Assembly (NCBI GenBank): GCA_019454045.1
Contig: SKCR01017714.1
Coordinates: forward strand, 36,066 to 100,065
Source: Zanthoxylum bungeanum
Lineage: Eukaryota; Streptophyta; Magnoliopsida; Sapindales; Rutaceae
Length of the DNA stretch: 64,000 nt
Reading direction: 5' to 3'
Made by a program: the position numbers and the translations under genes. Positions 21,907 to 34,380 of the stretch are shown here, piece by piece. Each line of letters begins with the position of its first letter. Position 1 is the first letter of the stretch. A model generated the notes under the pieces. The model saw nothing but the letters and a program-made list of their open reading frames with translations, made no database searches and was not told where the DNA came from.

Positions 21907-24003
21907 TGTTGGACAGTTATGACCCATAGCATCACTATTTGTACAGATCATTGTGTTGTTGTACAAATTAACTATGTGACAAAGGAAATTGCACTCTTAT
22001 CATTTGTGATTAGATCACCAAGATGTATAAATGATGAGAGGTCCTTATGATTTGTTCCTTGATTGAGAATGATATGAGGCAGTATCAATCAACGAAGGAT
22101 AAATCATTAAATATCCCTAGTCAGAGTATTATCGAGATTGGACATCGATAAATACGTAAAAGACTAGTATTGTACTTGTGCGCGTTGTGAGGGCACAACA
22201 GCGTAGTTCTCATATACTTAAGTATTGGATACTTATGCAATTGCGGTAGGAGGTTGTGTTTCACCGACGGTACGGGAAACAGCTTCGCTCTGGATAGACC
22301 CCCTCGGAATCTCATTGGTAGTTTGACTATGTGTCTATGGGAATCCGACATCAGGGTAGGTGTATTTGGTCTTAACCTGAGACTTGCACCGCTAATGCTT
22401 ACGACAATCAATATACTTTGGTTGAGGTCGTCTAGGGCTTTAACCGGTTCTGTGTACGCCGATACTAGGTATATTGAGAATCGTAGAGTATTGGGTGTGA
22501 TGTCAAGACGGAAGTATCACTCCAGTCATAGTGGAGATGATGTCACGTAGGATACGGTATTAGTACTCTTAAGTGCTGCGCGGCCATCAGGATATTATGA
22601 CTAGGTCATGTATATCCGATTATAGAGACTAGTTACCAGACATCCGACACGTACGGGGCAGACACAACTCCAGCCCCAGGCCTAGCACGTGACAATCCGA
22701 TACTGGATCGAAATACAAATACTACGATATACTACGCTTGATATAGATCACATATTCCTGTAAGAATATTTCCGGAGAATTGGGTAGGCATGGCGCTTTG
22801 CTAGAAGCCAACCTTGTCTTGTGAATCGGTAAAACGTAGTACATGGTACGTACATGTTCGGATAGTCCGACGACCCGATTTACTGCCAACATATCTGGGG
22901 ATCTCTTGGGTCGCGTCCCAATGATACACCGATGAAGTATGACTCGCACTTTAATTAATCTGGGATTAATTCGATGAGAGAGAAAATTAATCTAGGATTA
23001 ATTTCGGAAATATTTTATCTAGGATAAAATATCAATAAAAGAGAGATAACGACTAATTTGGAATTAATCGAAAAATTGATATATTTGATATATTAAACGA
23101 AATTGGATTTCAACACGGAATTGAAATTGGATTTTAATTCGGGCGAACGAATTAATTTGGAATTAATTCGTTAGCGATGTGAATAGTGAATTCGCTAGGC
23201 GTAATCATTTAATTACGACGCAATGGATAAATCGTTAATTTGGAATTAACGAACCCGAGCCCGAGTGTGATTGCGAGCGCATTCGTATTTCGAATTCGAG
23301 TGCGACACGCAAGTCACATCAAGTGTCAAGTCATTCGTCACATCAAAGCGTCAAGTCATTCGTCACATCAAAGCGTCAAATCAAACGTCACTTTGAGTGA
23401 TGTGACATTTGATTGATTGATGTGAGTGATTGATTGATTGATAGACATGTCACTTTAATAAAGTGACTATGAATAGTTGATGTAAGTGGGTGGAAAGCAT
23501 TTACCAATTGTTTTTTTAATTAATAGTTTGGTAAATGTTTAATATTTTTTTTGAAAAATATATAAGACATTTTGGAAATGTTTTACACAACCTATTACAC
23601 TTTTTCCCTCCATTTCTCTCTCACACAATTCACGCCCAAATGGGCAGTGAATAAACTCACTGGTTTCACTCCATTGCCGTGAGTAATGGGAGCTTTGTGC
23701 CTTGATTTTGTGGCAAAATCAAGCGGAGCTAGCACTCCGAGAGACTTATGAAGGTGTTAGGGACACTTTCCCTCGAGCCGGGAATCATTCGATGAAGATT
23801 CGGAGCTCAAATTCAAGACTCAAAACTGAAAACAGTGGGCTGTGAACTGCAGTCATTGGCGCCACTTTGATGGATCCAAAACTCATTTTGTTCGTCATCA
23901 ATCGTCTCAACCGATCGTTGTGAGTATTCCGCAACTCCTTTGAGATGTATACCACACTTTTTCATGTCTTTCTTTGATCTTGGGACCTAGATAATCACCA
24001 ACA
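21907..24003 (+). repeat. Right LTR of B, 2097 bp
   Basis: It is colinear with 15023-17144, with scattered substitutions, a 7-bp loss near 22650 and a loss of about 18 bp near 23490. Confidence 0.93.
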
Positions 24004-24322
24004 AAGCCGATATGGGCCTCGCCCCCTGGGACTTATCCCCAAAAACTGTTGATGTGGGCCTCATCCCCTAGGAGTCATCCCCAAAATTGAAACTGCGCTG
24101 ACGTTGTTTGGCTTATTTCTGCTGCATTCTCTTTTCCTTGAACCTGCGAACACAAAATAAAAACAAACACGAAGGGAATGCAATGTTACGTGTATGCATG
24201 AATGATTTTCTTATTCCGTTGGGTTAGGTCTTCTGCCAATTCCCGTGGTGACTGCTCGGTCTTCTCTCCCTCAGGCAAAGTACTGCTTCAATCTGTCTAC
24301 GTTGATTGGTTCGGTGAACTCG
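24004..24322 (-). mobile_element. Inverted Tat fragment A2, part 2 (3' UTR and end of IN)
   Basis: It starts with the right TSD of B (AAGCC, 24004-24008) and continues the GGGCGAGGCCCA repeats on the - strand. It then gives the reverse complement of 7399-7640 of A1, including the last codons of integrase. It stops abruptly at CTCGTT (24319-24324) and is joined to a + strand Tat LTR. Confidence 0.88.
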
Positions 24323-25574
24323 TTAGTAAGTGTAGTAAAAGGTCCTCTAATTGAAGAGGTTAAAATCCTTTACCACGATGCTTCACCGCGCTGGGTATCT
24401 TTGTATTCACTTTGGTTTCATATGTATGTATTGTGTTGTGTGCGCATGGGCTTAGTAAGTCGGATTAAAGGTCCTCCACATGGAGGGATAAAAAGCCTAC
24501 GGTCTACCTTTACTGCAATACTTCGCCGCGCTTTGTTATTTACTTTTCGTTATGTGTTATTTATTTATCATTCGAACATTACCATTTCATTCATGCATTT
24601 TATTTACTGCACGTTATCATGCATGCATGCGCATGGGCTTAACTAGGGTGGGCTAAAGGTCCTCTATTCGAGGGAAAATGCCTTAAGGCTACCTTACCAC
24701 GATGTTTTACCGCGCTGTTTATTACGCGACTTATCGCTGTTCTGCAAAATATCATTTTATTCATGCATTTTGTTTCTGTTCATTATGCATTGTTTTACCG
24801 TGCTTTCTTTTCCATATTATTCATTCATATGACATCTCATTGCATAAGCTTGCATCACATATAACATGCTTAATTGAAAATTTGTAGTAGTTACATGAGT
24901 ATAGGCACACATCGTATTTCCCTTCTTCTTGGTATTCCTTTCTTTCACTCATGTTAGCCACATTCTTTGGCATTACATCATGGCACGTTTATCTTTAATA
25001 TACAGATGTATCTTTAATTGTTCCTCTTTCGCGTATTTGAATTTGCATCTTTTATACATTCATGTCATGCTCTTGTTTTGACTCCGTTTATTATGTGGTT
25101 ATTTTGATCTTATTTCATATGCTTTTGTAATGCGTTAATAACATGATATGTTCGCCGTTATTTTGATTTCCTTTATATTGCATGCCAATATTGCTATGGT
25201 TGTCTTGCGTTTATGTTTGCATGAATATTGAATGCTTATGATGTAATATGTTCGCTATTGAAAAAGACTTTATCTTCATGCATGTGAACTTATGATTATG
25301 GTGTACTCTTGGAAATAAGTGTTATTTAGGCTTGATTAAATTATTACACAAATCCTTTCATTACAAATGACATAAGTAATGGACCATTCCGAACCCAACG
25401 GTTTGAGGTCTTCCCTTGCGAGGGGTGAGTGCGGCCTTAAATCTCATTTTCCTGGTTCACACCGGGTGGCGACTCCATCATTCTCCGGTTTAGTCCCCCG
25501 TGGCTACTCCGTACTCCCAACCGCCCCGCGAGCCTGGAGCAGCATGCGTCGCCCAGGTTTCCTGTGTCACCACA
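24323..25574 (+). repeat. Tat LTR, 3' part only (A3)
   Basis: It corresponds to about 9937-11447 of A1, in the same order. It has three GCATGGGCTTA repeat units (24323, 24441 and 24629) and ends CACCACA at 25574. The 94-bp modules are missing. No PBS follows, so it is a 3' LTR remnant or a truncated solo LTR. Confidence 0.88.
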
Positions 25575-25625
25575 ACATGTACATATAGCCCATCCACAAA
25601 TTGGGTATATGGCATATCCCTAACA
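25575..25625 (-). mobile_element. 51-bp LTR tip of element-D type
   Basis: The reverse complement begins TGTTAGGGATATGCCATATA, as does the right LTR of D (44830). It is cut after 51 bp by the A3 LTR end. It marks a lost or split D-type element on the - strand. Confidence 0.82.
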
Positions 25626-26014
25626 TCGCCACCCAGTGTGAACTGAGAAATGATTTAAGGCCGCACTCATGCCTCGTAAGGGAAGACCTCAAACCGTTAG
25701 GTTCGTAATGGTCCTTTACTTATGCCAATTGTAATGAATAGGTTTACATAATGATGTAACCAAGTCTTATGCAACACATGCAAGATAATTCAAATAACAT
25801 ACAAGTTTGCACACCCATAAAAGTTAATAAAAATGAAAGCAAATACATAATTCCATAAGTATATTAAACAAAGAAACGGGATAATGAAAATAAATAATAA
25901 TAATAATAATAAAAGCATTAATATTAGAAATAGGTATTTAAGCACATGATGCAAAAAGAAATAAACAAAGAGGGAAGCATGTATAAAATATGATGAAAGA
26001 GTCTATCCACTGTG

Positions 26015-26300
26015 TGCGCGTTCGTGCAGCGTTCAAGAACGAGTTCGAACGGGGCGGGATACGATGCATGGTGAAACAGAATGCATGCGTTCAAGTAGCA
26101 TTCGGAAATGCAATCTAACGAGGTAGGGTCGAATACATGCGTTCAAGTAGCGTTCGGGAACACATTCGAACGGGATGAGATATGATGCATGGCAAGATAG
26201 AATGCATGTGTTCGAGTAGCGTTCGTAAGCGTGTTCGAACGGGATGGGATAGAAGCACGCGTTTGTGTAGCGTTCGGAAACACGTTCGAACGAGATTACA
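26015..26300 (-). repeat. Short repeats with TTCGAAC cores in Tat LTR
   Basis: Four to five units of irregular length (50-80 bp) carry GTAGCGTTCGGAAACACG and TTCGAACGGGAT words. Cores lie near 26043, 26165, 26235 and 26285. Confidence 0.75.
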
Positions 26301-26349
26301 AAAGTAGCAACTATAATGACATAAACACATGCGTGAATGTTTCTCAAGC

Positions 26350-26442
26350 GGTACGTGGCGTTGTATCCCAAGTACAAACTACACTACTGTCCATTCGGAT
26401 TTGGCTACGGAATTTATGTCTGGGTTTCCATTTGATATAACA
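26350..26442 (-). repeat. Shared 94-bp module, inverted copy
   Basis: On the - strand it runs from TGTTATATCAAATGG to CCACGTACC. It is the most diverged of the four copies, but the GGAAACCCAGAC, GTAGCC and TGGGATACAA blocks are kept. Confidence 0.88.
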
Positions 26443-27881
26443 CGAGAGGCAACACTCAAGCATTAACACAATACAAGAATGAAAATAGACGTGAAGTATG
26501 ATAATGCATATGGTTAAAATAACAATAAATAACCGAAAAGACAAATATGTGAAATAATAAGGAAGGAGAAATAACATAAAATAAATACGGACTAATAAAT
26601 ATGTGACAAAAGAATTTGGTCATTTCAATATAGGACTTCGCATACCCAATTGGACATATTTCACGTCCAACCGGGCATGGCGCATTGAAATGATAAAATA
26701 AAATATATTAAAGGGATGCTCCACGGGATTGCGTTTGGATGTCGCCAGAAGAGTTAATGCTCCACTATTTTTCTGATTTGCTAGTTCGCTATTTCCATTC
26801 AATATTTCACCGTTTCTTGCTCACTATTTCACTATTTTGGGCTGTTTTTTTTTTTTTTGCCGTTCCCTTCACTGTTTGGAAATGTTTTTGTCATGGTTTT
26901 GGCACTATTTTGGGTTATTTTCAGGACAGTTTTTGGGTGATTTTGGGGGCTGTTTTTGGGACTGATTTGGGTGGTTTAAGGGGGGTTTGGTTAATGATTT
27001 TGCAAGGTTACTTTTTTATATTTTCGGCAGTTCATGTTGGGACTGCTCACGCTGATTTCAGTTTGTTTGCTTCTTTTATTTTGTTGATGTCGTGTGTCAG
27101 GTTGAATGGCTTGTGTGTGTTGAGAGAAAGTGAGCCTACGTGGTGTGTGTTTAGGTTTTGTTTATTTTTATTTGGTGTTCACATATTCATGGCTTTTTTG
27201 TTGGTTGGTGAAGGTTGCTCACTGAGTGTCTCGACTGCAGGTTTGATTTTGGTTGTGTTTTGGTTGATTTAAGGGTTATTGGTTTGAAGCATATTGCATT
27301 GGTGAGGGTTAGTTTTGTGGGGTCTGTGTGTTTGAATTGGTTGGTTGGAAGAGGCTGTTGATTTGGGCGTAGTGGCTTGTGTTGTTGTTTGATCAGTCCT
27401 ATGATGCTGTTTGTGGTCAGTTTGGTTTATTTGGTCTGTAGAGGGTTTGGTTAAAGGTTTTGGTTTCAGTTTGGGTTTTTACTATGAAGCATTTGGAGAG
27501 TGTCATTTTGGAGAATCGGGTGTTTGGAAATGAGAGGATATAGGGTTTTGTGGTTCGTGAAGCATGAAGCATGAAGACTGAATCCTGAAGTATATGGGTG
27601 TTTTCGTTACTTTGGTGAGGCCGAGAGAGATGGATCCGAGATGAGAGAGGCGAGAGGCTGGAGTTAGGGTTTTATTTTTTTTTGTGTTCGGTCAGTGTGT
27701 GTTTGTTTGTTGAGTGAGAGAGAGCCAAATGAAAACGAAAGGTGAGAGTGAGATAGGCGAGATGGTGTTTAGGGTTTTATTGGTTTGTTGTAGTCTAATT
27801 GTGAGTGTCTCGGGAAGAAGGAAGAAGAAGTGAGTGGCGAGAGAGGGAAGATGCAGCCCCATGTTTTTTTATTTAGTAGTC

Positions 27882-27886
27882 TTTAT
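27882..27886. repeat. Left target-site duplication of D (TTTAT)
   Basis: TTTAT lies before TGTTAAGG and again after CCCAACA at 45989-45993. Confidence 0.92.
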
Positions 27887-29260
27887 TGTTAAGGATATGC
27901 CCTAGACCTCACTTGTGGATGGGCTATATGTACATATATTTATAATATTTTCATTAATTAATAAAATGGAAATCTTTATTGTACGTGTCTTACATAACTT
28001 ATATGAATCATCAATACTGTAATAAAGCCATTGGAGTAACAAGACGATGGCTTCCACGCCTTATGAGAATCATTACTCTTAAATGTTTTTGGTCGTAGTT
28101 TTGTGAATAATCTGGGCTTTCACAAAGCGGAGAGACTAGCATGATGATATGATCTGCCCTTAAGTGGGGTAGCTGATCTCATAGGCTACTAGCGGAGATT
28201 CATCTGCCTGATGTATCACATGGATGCATGAGTTGCACGTGTCCATCGAAATGACCGAGAAAATGTTTTCATATGGAGTGTTTATCTCATGTGTCTGTGA
28301 GAATTTTCATGTATCGATTATATGACTAGTCCTTAGACTTGAGGTCTTTACAATCGTATGTGTGGATCAAATAACTTTGACATTCTCTTTCCCCAATTCA
28401 AAAGATCCGATTATAAGGGTATGATTGGGTCATTTATTGAAACACATGAAGTTTGTAAAGATACAACAGAGAATCGTAACTCTCTCGGATATTATTTTCT
28501 TATAAGAGTAGTATTCCAGTTCGCTGGTTGATATGTGTGATCAGTGCTTGAGACTGTGGCCACAACGGAAGAATCATATGAGATTCCTAGGTTAGCACGA
28601 TTCATGACACTATCAACATCATACCTTTGACCATATGGTTAGACACTTTCCGTACCCTAGGTCAATAGGTGGGGATACGGTGAGGTGAAGGACCGTATCA
28701 TATATAAATCGCATACAGAATGAGTATATATATCTTTCCTTCACATTTGGGGGCCTTGACATGTTGTTAGATGTCAACCTTGGTCATTAAAATCGAACGA
28801 CCATCTGATCAGAGGATAATTTATGTTCGATTAAATTATCATAGTTCATTTCATGTCCAACTTAAGGAGAACCCAAAAGATCACACACAACAAAGTCGAA
28901 ATCAATGGTTAACAGTGCACAATAAAAATATAACAGCATATATGATTGCTGTAGGAATTATTCATAAATGGTTCAATGTGTTTAGTTATTATATAGATCA
29001 TTTATGAGGTTCTAAGTGGCTTAGGGATTGGTAAATGACGATAGGGGCACTTTGGGAAAAAAATTAAAAAAATTACTATTCATGTGTATAGTAATGTGAA
29101 TAGTAGATTTTTTTGTTATTTGTTTTGAATTCCAATTCGACCCAAACTATTATTAGGGTTTTATAATCTCATTAAACCTCTGAATTAAGATCCAATGGCT
29201 AAGATTAAATTAGCTTTTATCCCACATCGGATTCTTAATTAATTATGTTGTCTTTGGAGC

Positions 29261-29271
29261 ACTATATAAAC
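29261..29271 (+). promoter_or_regulatory. TATA box candidate of D
   Basis: ACTATATAAAC precedes a CA-rich stretch. It is missing from the right LTR because of the deletion there. Confidence 0.5.
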
Positions 29272-29468
29272 CCAGAAATTCATCACAAAGATTTACACCA
29301 AAACCTTTCTTATCTTAGGTTTATATAAGTGAGCAACTCCAAAGTTTAAGAGTATGCCACTGATTTTGAGGATCCTTAAGTCTAATTGACTAGAGGAATC
29401 TCGAGCTAAAAGTTTTGAGGTATTTACCTACGCTAGCACCAAGGGCAAAATACCCGTGCAATTGAGGC

Positions 29469-29473
29469 GTAGT
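29469..29473. repeat. Left target-site duplication of C (GTAGT)
   Basis: GTAGT occurs directly before TGTTGG and again at 38844-38848. Removing C restores the colinearity of D's two LTRs (compare 45656-45700). Confidence 0.95.
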
Positions 29474-31546
29474 TGTTGGACAGTTATGACCCATAGCGTC
29501 ACTATTTGTACAGATCATGGTGTTGTTTTACAAATTAACTATGTGACAAAGGAGATTGCACTCTTATCATTTGTGATTAGATCACCTAGATATATAAATG
29601 ATGAGAGGTCTTTATGATTTGTTCCTTGATTGAGAATGATATGAGACAATATCAATCAACGAAGGATAAATCATTAAATATCCCTAGTCAGAGTATTACC
29701 GAGATTGGACATCGGTAATGCGTAAAAGACTAGTATTGCACTTGTGCACGTTGTGATGGCATAACGGGCATAGTTCTCATATATTTAAGTATTGGATACT
29801 TATGCAAGTGCGGTAGGAGGTTGTGTTTTACTGATGGTACGGAAAACAGCTTCGCTCTGGATAGACCCCTTGGAATCCCAATGGTAGTTTGACTATGTGT
29901 CTATGGGAATCCGACATCAGCGTAGGTGTATTTGGTCTTAATATGAGACTTGCACCGCTAATGCTTACGACAATCAATATACTTTGGTTGAGGTCGTCCA
30001 GCGTTTTAACCGGTTCTATGAACGCCAATACTGGGTATATTGAGAATCGTAGAGTATTGGGTGTGAAGTCAAGACGGAAGTATCACTCCAGTCATAGTGG
30101 AGATGATGTCACACAGGATACGGTATTAGTGCTCTTAAGTTCTGCGCGGCCATCGGGATATTATGACTAGGTCATGTATATCCGATTATAGAGACTAGTT
30201 ACCAAACATCCGACAAGTGCTTCGTACGGGGCAGACACAATTCCAGTCCCAGGCCTAGCACGTGATCATCCGATACTGGAAAGAAATACACAATACCATG
30301 TATACTACGCCTGATACAGATCCTTCTTTCCTGTAAGGATATTTCCGGAGAATTGGGTAGGCATGGCGCTTTGCTAGAGACCAACCTTGTCTTGTAAATC
30401 GGTAAGACGTAGTACGAGGTACTTACGTGTTCAGATAGTCCGACGACCGTATTTACTCCCAACATATCCGGGGATCTCATGGGTTGCTTCCCAATGATTC
30501 ACTGATGATGTATGACTCGCACTTTAAATTAATCTGGGATTAATAAGAAGAGAGAAAATTAATCTGGGATTAATTTCGGAAATATTTTATCTAGGATAAA
30601 ATATCATTTAAAGAGAGATAACGATTAATTTGGAATTAATCGGTAAATTAATATATTTGATATATTAAATGAAATTGGATTTCGACGCGGAATTAAAATT
30701 AGATTTTAATTAGGGCGAACGAATTAATTTAGAATTAATTCATTAGCGACGTGAATAGTAATTATGCTTGGCATGATTATTTAATTAAATTAGATTTAAT
30801 AACGACGCAACGAAGAAATCGTTAATTTGGAATTAACGAATCTGAACCCGAGATTATTTGTGAGTGCATTCGCATTTCGAATTCTAGTGCGGCACGCAAG
30901 TCATATCAAGCGTCAAATCATTAGTCGCATCAAGAGTCAAATCACTTGTCACTTTGAGTGATGTGACTTGACATCATGTCACTTTATTAAAGTTGATATG
31001 ACTTGATGTGACATGATGTGTGGTTGTTGGCTTTTAATTGTTTGACTTTTAAAAAAGCAAATTCAAATGAAATTCATTGAAATTCAAGAGAAGTGTATTA
31101 GATACACTTGCAACCCTAAAGTAAACATAACACACATCTCTCTCTCTCTCATCTATCTCTCATTCTCTCTTTTCCCTCATATAGTTTACGCCCAAGAGGC
31201 AGTTCACTGCCTGAAAATGGCATAAATGATGGAGGATTTTTGAGGATTTTATGGCAAGATCCAAGTGCTAGCACACTCCTAGGAGACATACGAAGGTGTT
31301 AGGGAAACCCACCCACGAGCCGGGAACCATTTGACCAAGCTTGGAGCTCCATTCCATGGATCAAAATCTGATTTTTTGGGTAGAAAAATATGCACTGCAG
31401 TGGCGTTTTTGGAGGGCAGAAAATCATTTTTGTTCTTCACCAAATCGTCTCAACCGATCGATGTGAGTATTCCGCTACCTCCTTTGATGTATTCACACAT
31501 TATTTTCATGCTTGTTATGATCTTGGGACCTAGATTTAAACCAACA
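29474..31546 (+). repeat. Left LTR of C, 2073 bp
   Basis: It has TGTTGGACAG..CCAACA ends. The hairpin array is at about 30522-30840, including a TTG-centred pair and a TAG-centred pair not perfect in B. A CT-rich tract is at about 31136-31180. Confidence 0.93.
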
Positions 31547-31547
31547 A

Positions 31548-31560
31548 TGGTATCAGAGCC
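31548..31560 (+). other. Primer binding site of C
   Basis: TGGTATCAGAGCC is the exact complement form of the plant initiator tRNA-Met 3' end used by most copia elements. Confidence 0.92.
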
Positions 31561-34380
31561 TAGGTTCAAGCATGAAACTTTTAGGGCTAAAATTGGGCAA
31601 AATTGATTTTGAGCATGATTTGGTTAAATTTTTTGATTGAGCATGTTTAAATGATGTTTAATTTAAGAATGATTGGATCAATTTGTTGAAAATGAGTTTG
31701 GAACAATTTTCCCCAAAATTATCATGTTGGCCGAATGTATAGGGTTTGAAGAATTCTTGGAATTTTTTGATTTTGATTCATTGGGTGAGTTAAAATCATA
31801 AAGGATAATGTTAATTTGAAATTAATTGGATTGAATTTTGAATTGAATAAAAATCCCCAAATTCTTACCTTGGCCGAATTGCATATGCCCTAATGTAGTC
31901 TTGGATTTTTTGATTTTTGATAATTGGATGTATTGGAAATCATTCGGATGATGATTCGATGTCGATTGTGGAATTAATTGGATTGAATTCAAATCGGACA
32001 AAATTATCTCCCTTGGCCGAGACTTTGAGCATGGTGAATGGGTTTGATTTTTCATTAATGTGTTGGACATGTGATGATGATGTTAAATATGATTAATTGG
32101 ACTAATTTGATGTTTTGGAAATATTGATTTAGATGATTAATCATTATATACACTTTAGGTTAATTAAATGTGAAATTGGATTTTATGAATTTAATTAATT
32201 TGGCCTTAAAATTGGATTTGGGCTTTTAATGTTGTAAATGGGCTTATTGGGCTTTGTTGTACAAAGTTGGGTTTAGGCCAAATGGATTGGATCCAATTGG
32301 GCCCAAAACCACTTCCGTTAAGCCCAAATGCGACTTAATGAACCTTTAAAGTTTAATTGGGCCTAATGGGCCAAGATTGATTTATGGGCTTATGGGGTAA
32401 ATCCCGGATTAGATTTTGGTTATTCGGTTTGACCCGAGTTGACCAAAAGTCCACGCCTTAAGAAATCAATTAAAAGCCCATTGGACTTTAATTGAATTGA
32501 CGTTGGACGTTAATCGGTCCTTGAGACGCGTTGCGATTAAATTTGGAATTTAAGTCGTAAAAGGTTTATTATTAAATTGTAATATTTAATTTGGAATTAA
32601 ATAACAAATTAGAATTGAATGCATATTAAATTGGATTTAATGACGTAGTTTAATTTAATTCGAGAATTCGTACTTTGAGTACTTATTCGCAAAACGAGTT
32701 TGACTCGAGCAAAATCAAATCGTTGTTTGAACATTGGATGATCACTAATTATCAGATTAATTAATTTGATTAGATTGATTGATAACATGCTTGTGTGAAT
32801 ACTTGGCTGTGATGAATGAATAGTGTATATCGGATGGATATTAGTCGGGTGGGGGCAATTTTGGAAATTGTTGTAATAAATTTGATTTATTAAATTAGAC
32901 CTGTGTGTCCAGCCTTATCACCTCTATTCTATTTGTATTATCTTCTCAACTATTCCCCTCAATGTATATGAGGTTTCTTTAGAAGTGTAGTGTAACGAGT
33001 AGAAGTAATACAAGTGCTAGTTATGAGAGAGAAAGTGAGAGATTTGATCTAGGATCAATATGTTAAGTATCCATCCGCATATCATTATTATTTATTTTCA
33101 TATGCGCTTTATTATGGATTTAGAATGCATGTTTAAGGGTGTATGATGATGAGACCTTAACAAAGATAATAAATTGGTAGCCAATTTGCACGCGAAAAAC
33201 CCTCATCAAATATCATGCGTTTTTCCTTCCATTGAGTGATTCTTACTGAAGATCCGAGATTGGCATTGGGTTGTTGGCAAAAGTCAAGCCCTTTGTCCGT
33301 CGAAGATGTGTTTAAATCACGAGAGTTTTGTTCTATATTGGTGTCTTGTCCAAGTTGTGGTTTGTTGGCCAAAGTCAAGACCACTTCTTGTCCATCGAGA
33401 TTGATTACGAAGCTTTCTATGGTCAATGGGTCGCGCTTGACTGGGATCATTAAGCTTGTTGTGCCAAAGCCAAGGCTTAGTTGATTCAGAAGAAAAAGGT
33501 TAGGCAATACATTCGATGTATTGGCATATATAAGATATATGTTTAGGATTTGGATATCCGCCTACTGGATCTAGGAATTGGATTGGATCCAATTGATCTT
33601 AGAGATCTACCTAGTTAAATATCATACAATTTGTTGGCCAAAGTCAAGATTGTGTGTTATTTAACGGGATCCTAGCCCACTAGGAAACACGGTTTCCCGA
33701 GTACTCGATAGAGGGTTAGAGGCTCGTCGAAAAATAGTGGGAGGCAAGAATTGAATTTGCAATACTCGTTTAATTACTTGCCATACGCGCTCAAACAAAT
33801 ATCTTTCGTCGTTATTAAATTAAAATGTTAGTTGGACTAATATTTAAATATTGCTTTAATAGTTGGACTATATTCAAACCATTCAATTATAGTTGATTTT
33901 ATAATTGGATTATAGCAATCAATATAATTGATTTTTTAATCTATTAAAATTTTAGTTGATTAAATAGTTGGACTATTGTAATCATTATAATAAATAGTAC
34001 CACAAATCGTTGATTAAATTGTTGGACTATTAAAATCAAGATTAAATTGAAAGATTGACGTTTAATACATAATCCTAGGGATTAAAATGTTTTAAATGGT
34101 TTAATTTTCAAATTGGGAATTAAATTTCAGGATGGTCTTGGAAATAAGTTACTTTATTTGATAAAATAACATATTATGCCTAAGCCTAGAATTAAGCAAA
34201 TAGTAGAGCATAATCTTTGAAAGAATTATGTGATGATAACTTAAAGTGCTTAATCCGCTATACATGTCATAAATCTATGTTTAGATTTAAGAAGTATTAA
34301 ATTGCAAATAAATAACTCTTGGAGAGTTAATGACTGTTCTCGATGAGACAAAGTCAAAGTTTGCAATTAGGTAAGTAGCG
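31561..34380 (+). other. Non-coding leader of C
   Basis: It is colinear with 17164-19990 of B. It holds TTGGCCGA words at 31725, 31869 and 32011, TGG-centred inverted repeats (for example near 32540, 32582, 32625 and 33830-34025) and TTGTTGGCCAAAGTCAAG motifs at 33271 (one mismatch), 33362 and 33631. Two overlapping open frames on opposite strands at 33157-33507 are not convincing genes. Confidence 0.8.

Larger units (their letters stand above)
15023..24003 (+). mobile_element. Non-autonomous Ty1/copia-derived element B, complete, 8981 bp
   Basis: It has two LTRs of about 2.1 kb with TGTTGG..CCAACA ends, a PBS of tRNA-Met type, a PPT and a 5-bp TSD (AAGCC). The internal 4762 bp hold no usable frame. 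From about 19990 it carries relics of copia gag-pol in order: a basic Gag tail, a PR/IN linker, an IN core, then directly RNase H. Most of RT is missing. Element C has the same reduced structure. By eye the LTRs differ by only a few percent, so the element moved long after its coding region had decayed. It must have used proteins from another element. Structurally it is a large retrotransposon derivative that still shows its copia origin. Confidence 0.9.
25626..27881 (-). repeat. Inverted Tat LTR, part 1 (split by D)
   Basis: It starts at the base matching A1 11345, so the last 102 bp of the LTR are missing, and runs backwards through U5. It holds one copy of the 94-bp module (26350-26442), TTCGAAC repeats at 26015-26300, an AAT microsatellite at 25893-25911 and a T run at 26844-26858. 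The 177-residue + frame at 26739-27272 lies in G/T-rich LTR sequence and is not a gene. Confidence 0.88.
27887..29473 (+). repeat. Left LTR of D, part 1
   Basis: It begins TGTTAAGGATATGCC. It has 750 bp (28702-29451) that are absent from the right LTR, including a TATA box. The last five bases, GTAGT, are the TSD of element C. The rest of this LTR is at 38849-39201. Confidence 0.9.

Noticed and set aside
26015..26300. Regular repeats that might suggest a CRISPR array
   Set aside because: Repeat units are irregular in length and diverged, and the context is a plant LTR.
26739..27272. 177-residue hydrophobic + strand frame
   Set aside because: It lies inside the inverted Tat LTR, in G/T-rich low-complexity sequence. 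The hydrophobic look follows from T-rich codons, and there is no homologue-like motif.
28771..29007. 78-codon frame
   Set aside because: It is inside the left LTR of D, in the part missing from the right LTR, with no recognisable protein features.
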